Shown piece by piece: positions 7,971 through 18,087 of a stretch of 64,000 bases of DNA. The DNA comes from Pseudomonas bijieensis (GTDB taxonomy: Bacteria > Pseudomonadota > Gammaproteobacteria > Pseudomonadales > Pseudomonadaceae). A program made the position numbers and the translations under genes. Under the pieces are notes generated by a model. The model was given only the letters and a program-made list of their open reading frames with translations. It made no database searches and had not been told where the DNA came from. Location: assembly GCF_013347965.1 (NCBI RefSeq), contig NZ_CP048810.1:1054001-1118000 (forward strand). The letters are read 5' to 3'. Positions within the stretch are counted from its first letter, which is position 1. Every line of letters starts with the position of its first letter.

Positions 7971-9386
7971 TTAGTCCTCCACGACCCAAGTGTCTTTGGT
8001 GCCGCCGCCCTGGGACGAGTTCACCACCAGCGAGCCCTCGCGCAGCGCCACGCGGGTCAGCCCGCCAGGCACCAGGCGGGTTTCCTTGCCCGACAGCACG
8101 AACGGACGCAGGTCGATATGGCGCGGCGCGATGCCGCTCTCGACAAAGGTCGGGCACGTGGACAGGCTCAAGGTCGGCTGGGCGATATAGGCTTCGGGAC
8201 GGGCCTTGAGGCGTGCGCGGAAATCTTCGATCTCCGCCGCGCTGGCGGCCGGCCCGACCAGCATGCCGTAGCCGCCGGAGCCCTGGGTTTCCTTGACCAC
8301 CAGATCAGGCAGGTTGGCCAACACATGGGACAGGTCCTGGGGCTTGCGGCACTGCCAGGTTGGCACGTTCTTCAGGATCGGTTCTTCGGTGAGGTAGAAG
8401 CGGATCATCTCGTCGACGTACGGGTAGATCGACTTGTCATCGGCCACGCCGGTGCCGACCGCGTTCGCCAGCACCACATTGCCGGCACGGTACACGGCGA
8501 TCAGCCCCGGCACGCCCAACATCGAATCGGGGTTGAACGACAGCGGGTCGAGGTAGGCATCGTCAAGGCGACGATAAATCACATCCACCTGCCGAGGGCC
8601 GGCGGTGGTACGCATGTAGACGTGGTCGTCACGCACGAACAGATCGGCACCTTCCACCAGCTCCACACCCATTTCGCGGGCGAGGAACGCATGTTCGAAA
8701 TAGGCACTGTTGAAGCGCCCCGGGGTCAGCACCACAGCGGTGGGATTTTCGAGGGGGCTTGAGCTCTTGAGGGTGTCGAGCAACAGGTTCGGGTAATGAT
8801 CGATAGGGGCCACGCGCTGGGCGGCGAAGAGCTCGGGGAACAGGCGCATCATCATCTTGCGGTCTTCGAGCATGTAGCTCACGCCGCTGGGTGTGCGCAG
8901 GTTGTCCTCCAGCACGTAGTAGCTGCCGTCACCGTCGCGAACCAGGTCGACGCCAGCGATATGGGCATAAATGCCCCGGTGCAGGTTCAGGCCCTGCATC
9001 GCGATCTGATAACCCTCGTTGGCGAGCACCTGCTCGGGAGGAATGATGCCTTCCTTGAGGATGTGTTGCCCGTGGTAGATGTCGGCCAGGAACATGTTCA
9101 GGGCCTGGACCCGCTGAATGCAGCCCCGCTCGACCATCTGCCATTCACTGGCCTTGATGCTGCGAGGAATGATGTCGAACGGAATCAACCGTTCAGTGCC
9201 CTGCTCGTCTCCGTAGAGGGTGAAAGTGATACCGGCTCGGTGGAACAGCAGGTCGGCTTCGCGGCGGCGTTGTTCAAGCAGTTCAAGCGGCGTGTCCGCC
9301 AACCAGCGTGAGAAGGCTTGGTAATGCGGGCGGCAGTCACCCTTCGCGTCATACATTTCATTAAAAAAAGCGTGGGGCATAGCCAA
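7971..9386 (-). CDS. Circularly permuted type 2 ATP-grasp protein (DUF404/407)
   Basis: A 471-residue circularly permuted ATP-grasp protein, full length for its family. It has the conserved FDIIPR block near residues 69-75, a central YYVLEDNLRTPSGVSYMLEDR block supplying metal and nucleotide ligands, NPDSMLGVPGL, VKETQGSGGYGM (glycine-rich nucleotide loop) and a C-terminal HIDLRPF. ATP-grasp enzymes join carboxylates to amines, thiols or imino acids through acyl phosphates, so this is probably the ligase of the three-gene unit. It is first in the operon. The region upstream (9387-9957) must contain the promoter. The substrate is unknown. Confidence 0.93.
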   Translation of the reverse strand: MAMPHAFFNEMYDAKGDCRPHYQAFSRWLADTPLELLEQRRREADLLFHRAGITFTLYGDEQGTERLIPFDIIPRSIKASEWQMVERGCIQRVQALNMFLADIYHGQHILKEGIIPPEQVLANEGYQIAMQGLNLHRGIYAHIAGVDLVRDGDGSYYVLEDNLRTPSGVSYMLEDRKMMMRLFPELFAAQRVAPIDHYPNLLLDTLKSSSPLENPTAVVLTPGRFNSAYFEHAFLAREMGVELVEGADLFVRDDHVYMRTTAGPRQVDVIYRRLDDAYLDPLSFNPDSMLGVPGLIAVYRAGNVVLANAVGTGVADDKSIYPYVDEMIRFYLTEEPILKNVPTWQCRKPQDLSHVLANLPDLVVKETQGSGGYGMLVGPAASAAEIEDFRARLKARPEAYIAQPTLSLSTCPTFVESGIAPRHIDLRPFVLSGKETRLVPGGLTRVALREGSLVVNSSQGGGTKDTWVVED

Positions 9387-9957
9387 CTCCCAGCCGCGTT
9401 CTACACGGCATTTCTTATCACTTCGTCATTCCAATGGTCCGGCCTTGCTTTGCTTTAATGAGCCCTGTTTCTCTGAGCACCTCGATAGGCATGGGTCTCT
9501 GGTCTGGCCTTTGCGTCTGGATGACGTGCGCCCCCTGGTTAAATTCGCGTGATGCATGGCTCCTATAGGTTGGGTTTCCTTGAAGCGGTAGCAAAGGCTG
9601 TGCCTAAGCGCAGCGAATCGGATCCAGCTTGGAAAAAACGCCTTAAAAGTGCGCCATGGCGAAATTTGTTTTCATTTCTGCGACAAAAGCCTCTTTAAAG
9701 GCTGAAACGTTTATTTCAGCTTTTCCCTACATGCCCCGGAACGGGTCGAATCGGTGCAAGAAGGTGGGTAGCCGCCGCCGGATGCCCTGAAATGGGGAAA
9801 TTTATACCCATTCGCTGCAGATACACATTTCACCTGTGGCGAGGGGATTTATTCCCTCGCCACAAGAGCGAGCGCGTCGATCCCGCAGCAACCTCAGCAC
9901 CTCCAGCCTTCCGTCGCCTCCCTTCGCACAAATTCATTAGCAGCATTTGCTTCGACA
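9387..9957. other. Intergenic region with a REP-type palindrome
   Basis: No gene is supported in this stretch between the ATP-grasp operon and the AA_synth gene. It contains TGTGGCGAGGG at 9835-9845 paired perfectly with CCCTCGCCACA at 9854-9864 (8-base loop), a single REP of the GTGGCGAGGGG family. A weak hairpin with a T-run (GCTGAAA 9701-9707, TTTCAGC 9714-9720, then TTTT) could end a small transcript on the plus strand, but I see no promoter that would support an sRNA call. Confidence 0.45.
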
Positions 9958-9974
9958 GTATTATGGTATACCAT
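9958..9974. promoter_or_regulatory. GntR-type operator, copy 1
   Basis: GTATTATGGTATACCAT at 9958-9974 contains the perfect palindrome ATGGTATACCAT (9963-9974), about 37 bp before the AA_synth start. Sixteen bases (GTATTATGGTATACCA) recur exactly at 15608-15623 and eleven (TATTATGGTAT) recur inverted near 16900. The TGGTATACCA core suits FCD-type GntR dimers, and a GntR/FCD gene lies at 13969. The regulator-site pairing is inferred. Confidence 0.75.
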
Positions 9975-10011
9975 CATACGCATAGACTTATTCACCGCCC
10001 AGGAGCAGCCC

Positions 10012-10602
10012 ATGAGTTTCGAAATCCGCAAGATCGTCAGCTATGTCGAAGAAACCTTTATCGAAGGCGGCAAGACCACTGACAAACCGGTGACCATGGT
10101 CGGGCTGGCGGTGGTGATGAAAAACCCTTGGCTGGGTCGCGGCTTCGTCGAAGACCTCAAGCCGGAAATCCGCGCCAACTGCTCCGACCTCGGCGCACTG
10201 ATGGTCGAGCGCCTGGTGGGCATCATCGGTGGTGCGCAGAAGATCGAAGCCTATGGCAAAGCCGCCGTGGTGGGTGCCGACGGCGAAATCGAGCACGCCT
10301 CCGCCGTGATCCACACCCTGCGCTTTGGCAACCACTACCGTGAAGCGGTCAAGGCCAAAAGCTACCTGAGCTTCACCAACAAGCGCGGCGGCCCGGGCAC
10401 GTCGATCCAGATCCCGATGATGCACAAGGACGACGAAGGCCTGCGCTCGCACTACATCACCCTGGAAATGCAGATTGAAGACGCCCCGCGTGCCGACGAA
10501 ATCGTCGTGGTACTGGGCTGCGCCGATGGCGGCCGCCTGCACCCGCGTATCGGCAACCGCTACATCGACCTGGAAGAACTGGCCGCCGAGAATGCGCAGT
10601 GA
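10012..10602 (+). CDS. AA_synth-family protein (DUF1185)
   Basis: A 196-residue soluble protein of the AA_synth (amino acid synthesis, DUF1185) family, recognised from IRKIVSYVEETFIEGGK at the start, GRGFVEDLKPEIRANC, and the conserved GGPGTSIQIPMMHKDDEGLRSHY and VLGCADGGRLHPRIGN blocks. Despite the family name, no enzymatic activity is firmly established to my knowledge. It is the first gene after operator copy 1 and runs into an alpha/beta hydrolase 45 bp later, so it opens the catabolic operon. Members often occur beside amidohydrolases and flavin oxygenases, which would fit a step on a carboxylate or amide intermediate. Family call is firm, function unknown. Confidence 0.88.
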   Translation: MSFEIRKIVSYVEETFIEGGKTTDKPVTMVGLAVVMKNPWLGRGFVEDLKPEIRANCSDLGALMVERLVGIIGGAQKIEAYGKAAVVGADGEIEHASAVIHTLRFGNHYREAVKAKSYLSFTNKRGGPGTSIQIPMMHKDDEGLRSHYITLEMQIEDAPRADEIVVVLGCADGGRLHPRIGNRYIDLEELAAENAQ

Positions 10603-10647
10603 TCCAGCCTGGGCAACCACAATAAAAAAGGCATGCAGGAGCGCTCC

Positions 10648-11481
10648 ATGATTCGGCTCACCGCTGAACTCACCCCGGCCGGCACCAGCTTCCTGGCAAC
10701 CGGCCAAGGCCAACCCGTGGTCTTGATCCACGGCGTGGGCCTGAACAAAGAAATGTGGGGCGGCCAGGTCGTTGGCCTGGCCACGCAATACCAGGTGATT
10801 GCCTACGACATGCTCGGCCATGGCGCCAGCCCGCGTCCGCAAAGCGGTACCGGGCTGCAGGGCTACGCCGACCAGTTGCTGGAACTGCTCGATCATTTGC
10901 AACTGCCTCAAGCGACGGTGATCGGTTTCTCCATGGGCGGCCTGGTGGCCCGGGCGTTTGCCTTGCATTACCCACAGCGCTTGCAAGGCCTGGTGGTGCT
11001 CAACAGCGTGTTCAACCGCAGCGCCGAACAGCGCGCCGGGGTCATCGCCCGTACCGCCCAAGCCGCCGAACATGGCCCGGACGCCAATGCCGAGGCGGCG
11101 TTGTCGCGCTGGTTCAGCCGTGAATACCAGGCGGCCAACCCGGCGCAGATCGCCGCGCTGCGCCAGACCCTGGCAGGCAACGATCCCCAGGGCTACCTGA
11201 CCACCTATGAACTGTTCGCCACCCAGGACATGTACCGCGCCGATGACCTGGGCGACATCCAGGTCCCGACGCTGATCGCCACCGGCGAACTGGACCCCGG
11301 CTCGACGCCGGAAATGGCCCGGCAGTTGGCCGAGCGAATTCCAGGCGCCACCGTTGCCGTGCTCGCCGAGCAGAGGCATATGATGCCGGTGGAATCGCCG
11401 CGCCTGGTCAACCAGCTGTTGCTGGAATTTCTCGACACAGCAAACGCCCGACAAAACCAAATAAAGGGGATCGTTGCATGA
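10648..11481 (+). CDS. Alpha/beta hydrolase
   Basis: A 277-residue alpha/beta-fold hydrolase. The oxyanion motif LIHGVGLNKEMWG comes early, the nucleophile elbow GFSMGG places Ser95, the acid is probably the Asp in TGELDPG, and the His is in EQRHMMPVE. The size and layout resemble RutD, 3-oxoadipate enol-lactonase and related C-N or ester hydrolases. I start at the ATG at 10648, which has AGGAG six bases upstream; an ATG at 10633 lacks one. The stop overlaps the aldehyde dehydrogenase start by 4 bp (ATGA), so the two are coupled. In the island it would hydrolyse a lactone, ester or amide formed by oxygenation; the substrate is inferred. Confidence 0.9.
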   Translation: MIRLTAELTPAGTSFLATGQGQPVVLIHGVGLNKEMWGGQVVGLATQYQVIAYDMLGHGASPRPQSGTGLQGYADQLLELLDHLQLPQATVIGFSMGGLVARAFALHYPQRLQGLVVLNSVFNRSAEQRAGVIARTAQAAEHGPDANAEAALSRWFSREYQAANPAQIAALRQTLAGNDPQGYLTTYELFATQDMYRADDLGDIQVPTLIATGELDPGSTPEMARQLAERIPGATVAVLAEQRHMMPVESPRLVNQLLLEFLDTANARQNQIKGIVA

Positions 11482-12959
11482 CACTCGCACGCTTTTCGAT
11501 GTGCATCGGCGGTGAATGGGTCGATGCCTTGTCCGGCAAAACCTTCGAAAGCCTGAATCCGGCCCTGGCCCAGCCCTGGGCCGAGCTGCCTGACGCCGAC
11601 GAAGCCGATGTCGAGCGCGCCGTGCAGGCGGCGCAAACCGCTTTCGATAGCCCCGCCTGGCGCGGCCTGACCGCCACCGCTCGCGGCAAACTGCTGCGTC
11701 GCCTGGGTGATCTGATCGCCGAAAACAAAGAACAGCTGGCCCAGCTGGAAAGCCGCGACAACGGCAAGTTGATCCGCGAAACCCGTGGCCAGGTCGGCTA
11801 TCTGCCGGAGTTTTTCCATTACACCGCCGGCCTGGCCGACAAGCTCGAAGGCGGCACCCTGCCGCTGGACAAGCCGGACCTGTTTGCCTACACCGTGCAC
11901 GAAGCCATGGGTGTGGTCGCGGCGATCATTCCCTGGAACAGCCCGCTGTACCTGACAGCGATCAAGCTCGCCCCGGCGCTGGCGGCGGGCAATACCATCG
12001 TGATCAAACCGTCCGAGCACGCCTCGGCGACCATTCTGGAGCTGGCGCGCCTGGCCCTGGAAGCGGGGATCCCGCCGGGCGTGGTCAATGTCGTCACCGG
12101 TTACGGCCCGAGCACCGGCGCCGCCCTCACCCGCCATCCGCTGGTGCGCAAGATCGCCTTCACTGGCGGCGCTGCCACGGCCCGGCATGTGGTGCGCAGC
12201 AGCGCGGAAAACTTCGCCAAGCTGTCGCTAGAACTGGGCGGCAAATCACCGAACATTATCTTCGCCGACGCCGATCTCGACAGCGCCATCAACGGGGCGA
12301 TTGCCGGGATTTATGCCGCATCCGGCCAGAGCTGCGTGTCCGGTTCGCGCTTGCTGGTGCAGGAGGAAATCTACGACGAATTCGTTGCGCGCCTGGTCGA
12401 ACGGGCCCAGCGCATCCGCATTGGCAACCCGCAGGAAGACGCCAGCGAAATGGGCCCCATGGCCACCGCCCAGCAACTGGCCGTGGTCGAAAGCCTGGTG
12501 GACGACGCCATCGCCGAAGGCGCCCGCCTGCGCCTGGGCGGCAAGCGTCCAAAGAACCTGGGGGACGGCTGGTTCTATGAACCGACCCTGTTCGAATGCG
12601 ACCGCAACTCGATGAAGATCATGCAGGAAGAGGTCTTCGGCCCGGTGGCCTCGGTCATCCGTTTCAAGGACGAAGCCGAAGCCCTGGCAATCGCCAACGA
12701 CTCGCAGTTCGGCCTCGCCGCCGGTATCTGGACCCGCGACCTGGGCCGCGCCCATCGCCTGGCCCGGGACGTGCGCTCCGGGATCATCTGGGTCAACACC
12801 TATCGCGCGGTCTCGGCCATGGCGCCTATCGGCGGTTTCAAGAACAGCGGCTATGGACGCGAAAGCGGCATCGATTCGGTGCTGGCTTATACCGAACTGA
12901 AGACGGTGTGGATCAATCTTTCCCAGGCGCCAATGCCTGATCCGTTCGTGATGCGCTAG
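11478..12959 (+). CDS. NAD(P)-dependent aldehyde dehydrogenase
   Basis: A 493-residue aldehyde dehydrogenase of the standard superfamily length. The catalytic Cys286 is in GQSCVSGSR and the general base Glu252 in LELGGKSP; IIPWNSPLY supplies the catalytic Asn, and FTGG and EEVFGPV are in place. It oxidises an aldehyde to the acid, most likely the final product of the island's route. It is translationally coupled to the hydrolase and followed 12 bp later by a flavin reductase. The cofactor and substrate cannot be read from the sequence with certainty; betaine, semialdehyde and aromatic aldehyde substrates are all possible. Confidence 0.93.
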   Translation: MTLARFSMCIGGEWVDALSGKTFESLNPALAQPWAELPDADEADVERAVQAAQTAFDSPAWRGLTATARGKLLRRLGDLIAENKEQLAQLESRDNGKLIRETRGQVGYLPEFFHYTAGLADKLEGGTLPLDKPDLFAYTVHEAMGVVAAIIPWNSPLYLTAIKLAPALAAGNTIVIKPSEHASATILELARLALEAGIPPGVVNVVTGYGPSTGAALTRHPLVRKIAFTGGAATARHVVRSSAENFAKLSLELGGKSPNIIFADADLDSAINGAIAGIYAASGQSCVSGSRLLVQEEIYDEFVARLVERAQRIRIGNPQEDASEMGPMATAQQLAVVESLVDDAIAEGARLRLGGKRPKNLGDGWFYEPTLFECDRNSMKIMQEEVFGPVASVIRFKDEAEALAIANDSQFGLAAGIWTRDLGRAHRLARDVRSGIIWVNTYRAVSAMAPIGGFKNSGYGRESGIDSVLAYTELKTVWINLSQAPMPDPFVMR

Positions 12960-12971
12960 GAGTCCTGAGAA

Positions 12972-13457
12972 ATGATCGAACCCGGCATCTACAAAGAAGT
13001 CATGAGCTCCTTCCCGTCCGGCGTCACGGTGGTCACCACCCTGGACCCGGACGGGAATATCGTCGGCATCACCGCCAGTGCGTTCAGCGCGCTGTCGATC
13101 GACCCGGCACTGGTGCTGTTCTGCCCCAACTACGCTTCCGACACCTACCCGATCCTGCGCGACAGCAAGCAGTTCGCGATTCATTTGCTCTCGGCTGACC
13201 AGACCGCCGAAGCCTACGCATTTGCAGGCAAAGGCAAGGACAAGGCCAAAGGTATCGACTGGCACCTCAGCGAACTGGGCAACCCGCTGCTTAGCAAGGC
13301 CACGGCGATTATCGAATGCGAACTGTGGCGCGAATACGATGGCGGCGACCACGCGATCATCGTTGGCGCGGTGAAGCACCTGATCCTGCCCGAGCAACCG
13401 GTCACACCGATGATCTACCACAAGGGCAAGCTGGGCCCGCTGCCGGCACTGGCCTGA
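12972..13457 (+). CDS. Flavin reductase (RutF/HpaC-like), copy 1
   Basis: A 161-residue flavin reductase domain protein. It begins MIEPGIYKEVMSSFPSGVTV, has TASAFSALSIDPALVLFC for flavin binding, and YDGGDHAIIVGAV with the conserved GDH motif. Such proteins reduce FMN or FAD with NAD(P)H and hand the reduced flavin to an oxygenase. A close paralogue of exactly the same length lies at 21037, beside the luciferase-like oxygenase. AGGAG ten bases upstream supports the start. It belongs to the same run as the aldehyde dehydrogenase and the following small protein. Which oxygenase it serves is not shown. Confidence 0.9.
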   Translation: MIEPGIYKEVMSSFPSGVTVVTTLDPDGNIVGITASAFSALSIDPALVLFCPNYASDTYPILRDSKQFAIHLLSADQTAEAYAFAGKGKDKAKGIDWHLSELGNPLLSKATAIIECELWREYDGGDHAIIVGAVKHLILPEQPVTPMIYHKGKLGPLPALA

Positions 13458-13503
13458 TGGCTATACACATCCCACAGGTTCATCCACTTTTTCAGGCAGC
13501 CCC

Positions 13504-13908
13504 ATGAGCAACGACAAATACGAACAAGGCCTCAAGATCCGCACTCAGGTGCTGGGCGAGGCTTATGTGCAACGCTCCATCGAGAACGCCGACGACTTCA
13601 CCCGCCCCTTGCAGGAAATGGTCACCGAATACTGCTGGGGCCATGTCTGGGGTCGAGAGGGTTTGTCCCTCAAGGAACGCAGCATGATTAACCTGGCGAT
13701 GATCTCGGCGCTCAATCGCCCCCATGAACTCAAGCTGCATGTGCGTGGCGCCTTGCGTAACGGCTTGAGTCGTGAGCAAATACGCGAAATTCTGCTTCAG
13801 GTCGGTATCTATTGCGGCGTCCCGGCTGCCGTGGACAGTTTCCGGCTTGCCCGTGAAGCCTTCGCCGAAGCCGACGCCGAGGCCTCCAGTCAACCCTCGG
13901 CTGTTTGA
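13504..13908 (+). CDS. Carboxymuconolactone decarboxylase-family protein
   Basis: A 134-residue protein of the carboxymuconolactone decarboxylase (CMD/AhpD-like) family. It has WGREGLSLKERSMINLAMI, followed by HELKLHVRGALRNGLSREQI and VGIYCGVPAAVDSF, which is the PcaC-like arrangement with a His and a single Cys rather than the CxxC of AhpD peroxidases. PcaC decarboxylates gamma-carboxymuconolactone, but no protocatechuate genes are nearby, so it may act on another lactone or beta-keto acid of this island. It lies 46 bp after the flavin reductase and ends 60 bp before the GntR gene. Confidence 0.88.
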   Translation: MSNDKYEQGLKIRTQVLGEAYVQRSIENADDFTRPLQEMVTEYCWGHVWGREGLSLKERSMINLAMISALNRPHELKLHVRGALRNGLSREQIREILLQVGIYCGVPAAVDSFRLAREAFAEADAEASSQPSAV

Positions 13909-13968
13909 TCTGAACGTGCACGGATGTTGCCCGTTTGGCATGGACAGCCATATTACAGAGCGGACCCC

Positions 13969-15286
<1,318 letters not shown>

Positions 15287-15292
15287 CAGGCT

Positions 15293-15586
15293 TCAAGGCG
15301 CCACGCCCTCGACGATGATCACCTCGGCCCGTGCCACACCCTCGCGATGTTCCTTCGCCGCCTGATACTGCTCTGAGTGATAACAGGCCAGCGCCTGCTC
15401 GTATGAGTCGAACTCGATGACCACGCTGCGTTGTGGCGTAGCCCTGCCCTCCACCGCCTCGCTGCGCCCGCCCCGGGCCAGCATCCGACCACCGTACTGA
15501 GCAAACGCCGCTGGCGCCCGCTGGGTGTATTGGCTGTATTGATCGGGGTCGGTGACATCCACATGAGCAATCCAGTACGCCTTCAT
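15293..15586 (-). CDS. DUF1330 family protein
   Basis: A 97-residue dimeric alpha/beta-barrel-type (DUF1330) protein. It begins MKAYWIAHVDVTDPDQYSQY and has VIEFDSYEQALACYHSEQY, the recognisable family core. GAGAGG is well placed before the ATG. Members are common beside catabolic genes, but no activity is settled. It is divergent from the RibBX gene and shares operator copy 2 with it, so it is probably co-regulated with the island. Confidence 0.88.
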   Translation of the reverse strand: MKAYWIAHVDVTDPDQYSQYTQRAPAAFAQYGGRMLARGGRSEAVEGRATPQRSVVIEFDSYEQALACYHSEQYQAAKEHREGVARAEVIIVEGVAP

Positions 15587-15607
15587 AGTGACCTCTCGGC
15601 TTGTTTC

Positions 15608-15623
15608 GTATTATGGTATACCA
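15608..15623. promoter_or_regulatory. GntR-type operator, copy 2
   Basis: GTATTATGGTATACCA is identical over 16 bases to operator copy 1. It lies between the divergent DUF1330 gene (start 15586) and the RibBX gene (start 15669), so one site could control both. The symmetry is slightly shorter here (TGGTATACCA, 15614-15623). Confidence 0.75.
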
Positions 15624-15668
15624 CAACGACATTCCAGCAAGCCCCCATCCAAACAAAGAGAGCCCGAC

Positions 15669-16778
15669 ATGGCCTTTAACAGCATTCAGGAAATCATCGA
15701 AGACTATCGCCAGGGCAAGATGGTGTTGCTGGTCGATGACGAGGATCGGGAAAACGAAGGCGACCTACTACTCGCCGCCGACTGCTGCAACGCCCAGGCC
15801 ATCAGCTTCATGGCCCGCGAAGCCCGTGGGCTGATCTGTCTGACCTTGACCGACGAACATTGCCAACGCCTGGGGCTGGAGCAGATGGTGCCAAGCAACG
15901 GTAGTGCATTCAGCACAGCTTTCACCGTTTCCATCGAGGCCGCCACGGGCGTGACCACCGGTATTTCCGCCGCCGACCGGGCACGCACCGTCGCCGCCGC
16001 CATGGCCGCCGATGCGGGGCCCAGCGATATCGTGCAGCCGGGGCATATCTTCCCATTGCGGGCCAAGGAAGGCGGCGTGCTGACCCGCGCCGGGCACACC
16101 GAAGCCGGGTGCGACCTGGCGCGCCTGGCGGGTTTCACACCGGCATCGGTGATCGTCGAAGTGATGAACGACGACGGCACCATGGCCCGCCGCCCGGACC
16201 TGGAGATTTTCGCCCGCAAGCACGGGATCAAGATCGGCACTATCGCCGACCTGATCCACTACCGCCTGAGCACCGAGCACACCGTGGTACGCATTGGTGA
16301 ACGGGAACTGCCCACCGTGCACGGTACCTTCCGCTTGTTCACCTTCGAAGACCGTATCGAAGGCGGCGTACACATGGCGATGGTGATGGGCAACATTCGC
16401 CGGGAAGAACCGACCCTGGTGCGGGTGCATGTGATCGACCCGCTGCGGGACCTGGTGGGCGCCGAATATAACGGCCCTTCCAATTGGACGCTGTGGGCGG
16501 CCCTGCAACGGGTCGCCGAAGAAGGCAGTGGCGTGGTGGTGGTGCTGGCCAATCACGAGTCGTCCCAGGCGTTGCTCGAGCGTGTACCGCAGTTGACCCA
16601 GCCGCCACGACAGTTCAGCCGCTCGCAATCGCGCATCTATTCTGAAGTGGGCACCGGAGCGCAGATTCTCCAGGACCTGGGCGTCGGCAAGTTGCGACAC
16701 CTGGGCCCGCCGCTCAAATACGCGGGGTTGACCGGGTATGACCTGGAGGTGGTGGAAAGTATTCCCTTCACCGGATAA
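15669..16778 (+). CDS. ribBX: RibBX-like DHBP synthase with degenerate GTP cyclohydrolase II domain
   Basis: A 369-residue RibBA-type protein. The N-terminal 200 residues are a 3,4-dihydroxy-2-butanone-4-phosphate synthase with [11 protein letters not shown], the acidic metal and substrate loop, and [14 protein letters not shown]. This enzyme makes the four-carbon unit of riboflavin from ribulose 5-phosphate. The C-terminal half aligns with GTP cyclohydrolase II but lacks the zinc-binding cysteine triad, so that activity is probably absent; this is the RibBX type described in proteobacteria. I use the ATG at 15669, after GAGAG. Its place next to flavin reductases, with an operator shared with them, suggests substrate-induced flavin supply. 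It is probably a paralogue of a housekeeping rib gene elsewhere. Confidence 0.88.
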   Translation: MAFNSIQEIIEDYRQGKMVLLVDDEDRENEGDLLLAADCCNAQAISFMAREARGLICLTLTDEHCQRLGLEQMVPSNGSAFSTAFTVSIEAATGVTTGISAADRARTVAAAMAADAGPSDIVQPGHIFPLRAKEGGVLTRAGHTEAGCDLARLAGFTPASVIVEVMNDDGTMARRPDLEIFARKHGIKIGTIADLIHYRLSTEHTVVRIGERELPTVHGTFRLFTFEDRIEGGVHMAMVMGNIRREEPTLVRVHVIDPLRDLVGAEYNGPSNWTLWAALQRVAEEGSGVVVVLANHESSQALLERVPQLTQPPRQFSRSQSRIYSEVGTGAQILQDLGVGKLRHLGPPLKYAGLTGYDLEVVESIPFTG

Positions 16779-16800
16779 ACCCGAGACAACACACAACGCC

Positions 16801-16826
16801 TTGTGGGAGCGGGCCTGCTCCCACAA
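16801..16826. repeat. Single REP hairpin
   Basis: TTGTGGGAGC at 16801-16810 pairs perfectly with GCTCCCACAA at 16817-16826 around a 6-base loop. It is a REP unit of the GTGGGAGC family and lies just after the RibBX gene, where it may act as a terminator. Confidence 0.75.
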
Positions 16827-16886
16827 AAGATCGCGAAAAACCCGGCCGGACAGATAGCCGGTACGGCAAAATGCTTGCAGAAAGTT

Positions 16887-16911
16887 TGGAATACCATAAT
16901 ATGATATTCCA
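16887..16911. promoter_or_regulatory. GntR-type operator, copy 3
   Basis: The 25-bp segment starting TGGAATACCATAATATG is a near-perfect palindrome (only one symmetric pair and the centre deviate). Read on the minus strand it contains TATTATGGTAT, as in operator copies 1 and 2. It lies 150 bp before the solute-binding-protein gene, so the ABC importer probably belongs to the same GntR regulon. Confidence 0.7.
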
Positions 16912-17061
16912 TAGACCGAACACTTCAGCCAAGTGCCCCTCGACAGGGAAAGCACAAACAAAAGCCCTTGGCTCGGTCGCCTTTAAGGCCAGATGGACCT
17001 ACTGCTCCCGATAGGCGGGCAACAAAAGCCCGCTCAAAAACACAACAATGAGGGCGTGAAA

Positions 17062-18087
17062 ATGGTGTTGAAGAAAAGTGCAGCCGCAGTACTGTTCGCA
17101 GGTTTGCTGGCCACAGTCAGTCATGTGGCAATGGCGGCGGAAAGCGTCAACTTCGTCAGTTGGGGCGGCAGCACCCAGGACGCGCAGAAACAGGCTTGGG
17201 CCGACCCGTTCAGCAAGGCCAGCGGCATCACCGTGGTCCAGGATGGCCCGACTGACTACGGCAAGCTCAAGGCCATGGTCGAAAGCGGTAACGTGCAATG
17301 GGACGTGGTCGACGTCGAGGCGGACTTCGCCTTGCGCGCCGCCGCTGAAGGCCTGCTCGAGCCCCTGGACTTCTCGGTCATCCAGCGCGATAAGATCGAC
17401 CCACGCTTCGTCTCCGATCACGGCGTCGGTTCGTTCTATTTTTCGTTCGTCCTCGGCTACAACGAAGGCAAACTCGGTTCCGGCAAGCCCCAGGACTGGA
17501 GCGCACTGTTCGACACCAAGACCTACCCCGGCAAACGCGCCCTGTACAAATGGCCAAGCCCTGGCGTGCTTGAGCTGGCCTTGCTGGCCGACGGCGTAAC
17601 GGCCGACAAGCTCTACCCGCTGGACCTGGACCGCGCCTTCAAAAAACTCGACACCATCAAGAAAGACATTGTCTGGTGGGGCGGCGGTGCCCAGTCCCAG
17701 CAGTTGCTCGCCTCCGGCGAAGCCAGCATCGGGCAGTTCTGGAACGGGCGCATCTATGCCTTGCAACAGGATGGCGCTCCCGTCGGCGTAAGCTGGAAGC
17801 AGAACCTGGTCATGGCCGACATCCTGGTCATTCCAAAGGGTTCGAAGAACAAGGCCGCGGCCATGAAGTTCCTGGCCCACGCCAGCAGCGCCAAGGGTCA
17901 GGCCGATTTTTCCAACCTGACCGCCTATGCCCCGGTCAACGTCGACAGCGTCGCACGCCTGGATTCGGTGCTCGCTCCCAACCTGCCGACCGCCTACGCC
18001 AAGGACCAGATCACACTTGATTTCGCGTACTGGGCCAAGAACGGTCAGGACATCGCGACACGGTGGAACGAATGGCTGGTCAAATGA
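17062..18087 (+). CDS. PotD-like ABC transporter solute-binding protein
   Basis: A 341-residue periplasmic binding protein of the spermidine/putrescine (PotD) family. The signal peptide ends near SHVAMAAES. The mature start VNFVSWGGSTQDAQ and the later YPGKRALYKWPSPGVLELALL, IVWWGGGAQSQQLLASGEA and GQFWNGRIYAL are family-typical. The ATG at 17062 follows a GAGGG site; AACAATGA at 17044-17051 resembles a CA motif. It starts a four-gene importer operon (binding protein, two permeases, ATPase). PotD-family proteins bind polyamines but also other amines, amino acids and opines, so the ligand here is open; it should be the substrate of the neighbouring oxygenase system. Confidence 0.92.
   Translation: MVLKKSAAAVLFAGLLATVSHVAMAAESVNFVSWGGSTQDAQKQAWADPFSKASGITVVQDGPTDYGKLKAMVESGNVQWDVVDVEADFALRAAAEGLLEPLDFSVIQRDKIDPRFVSDHGVGSFYFSFVLGYNEGKLGSGKPQDWSALFDTKTYPGKRALYKWPSPGVLELALLADGVTADKLYPLDLDRAFKKLDTIKKDIVWWGGGAQSQQLLASGEASIGQFWNGRIYALQQDGAPVGVSWKQNLVMADILVIPKGSKNKAAAMKFLAHASSAKGQADFSNLTAYAPVNVDSVARLDSVLAPNLPTAYAKDQITLDFAYWAKNGQDIATRWNEWLVK

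Noticed and set aside
9701..9724. A small RNA ending at the GCTGAAA/TTTCAGC hairpin
   Set aside because: The hairpin and T-run are weak and I see no promoter at a sensible distance upstream.
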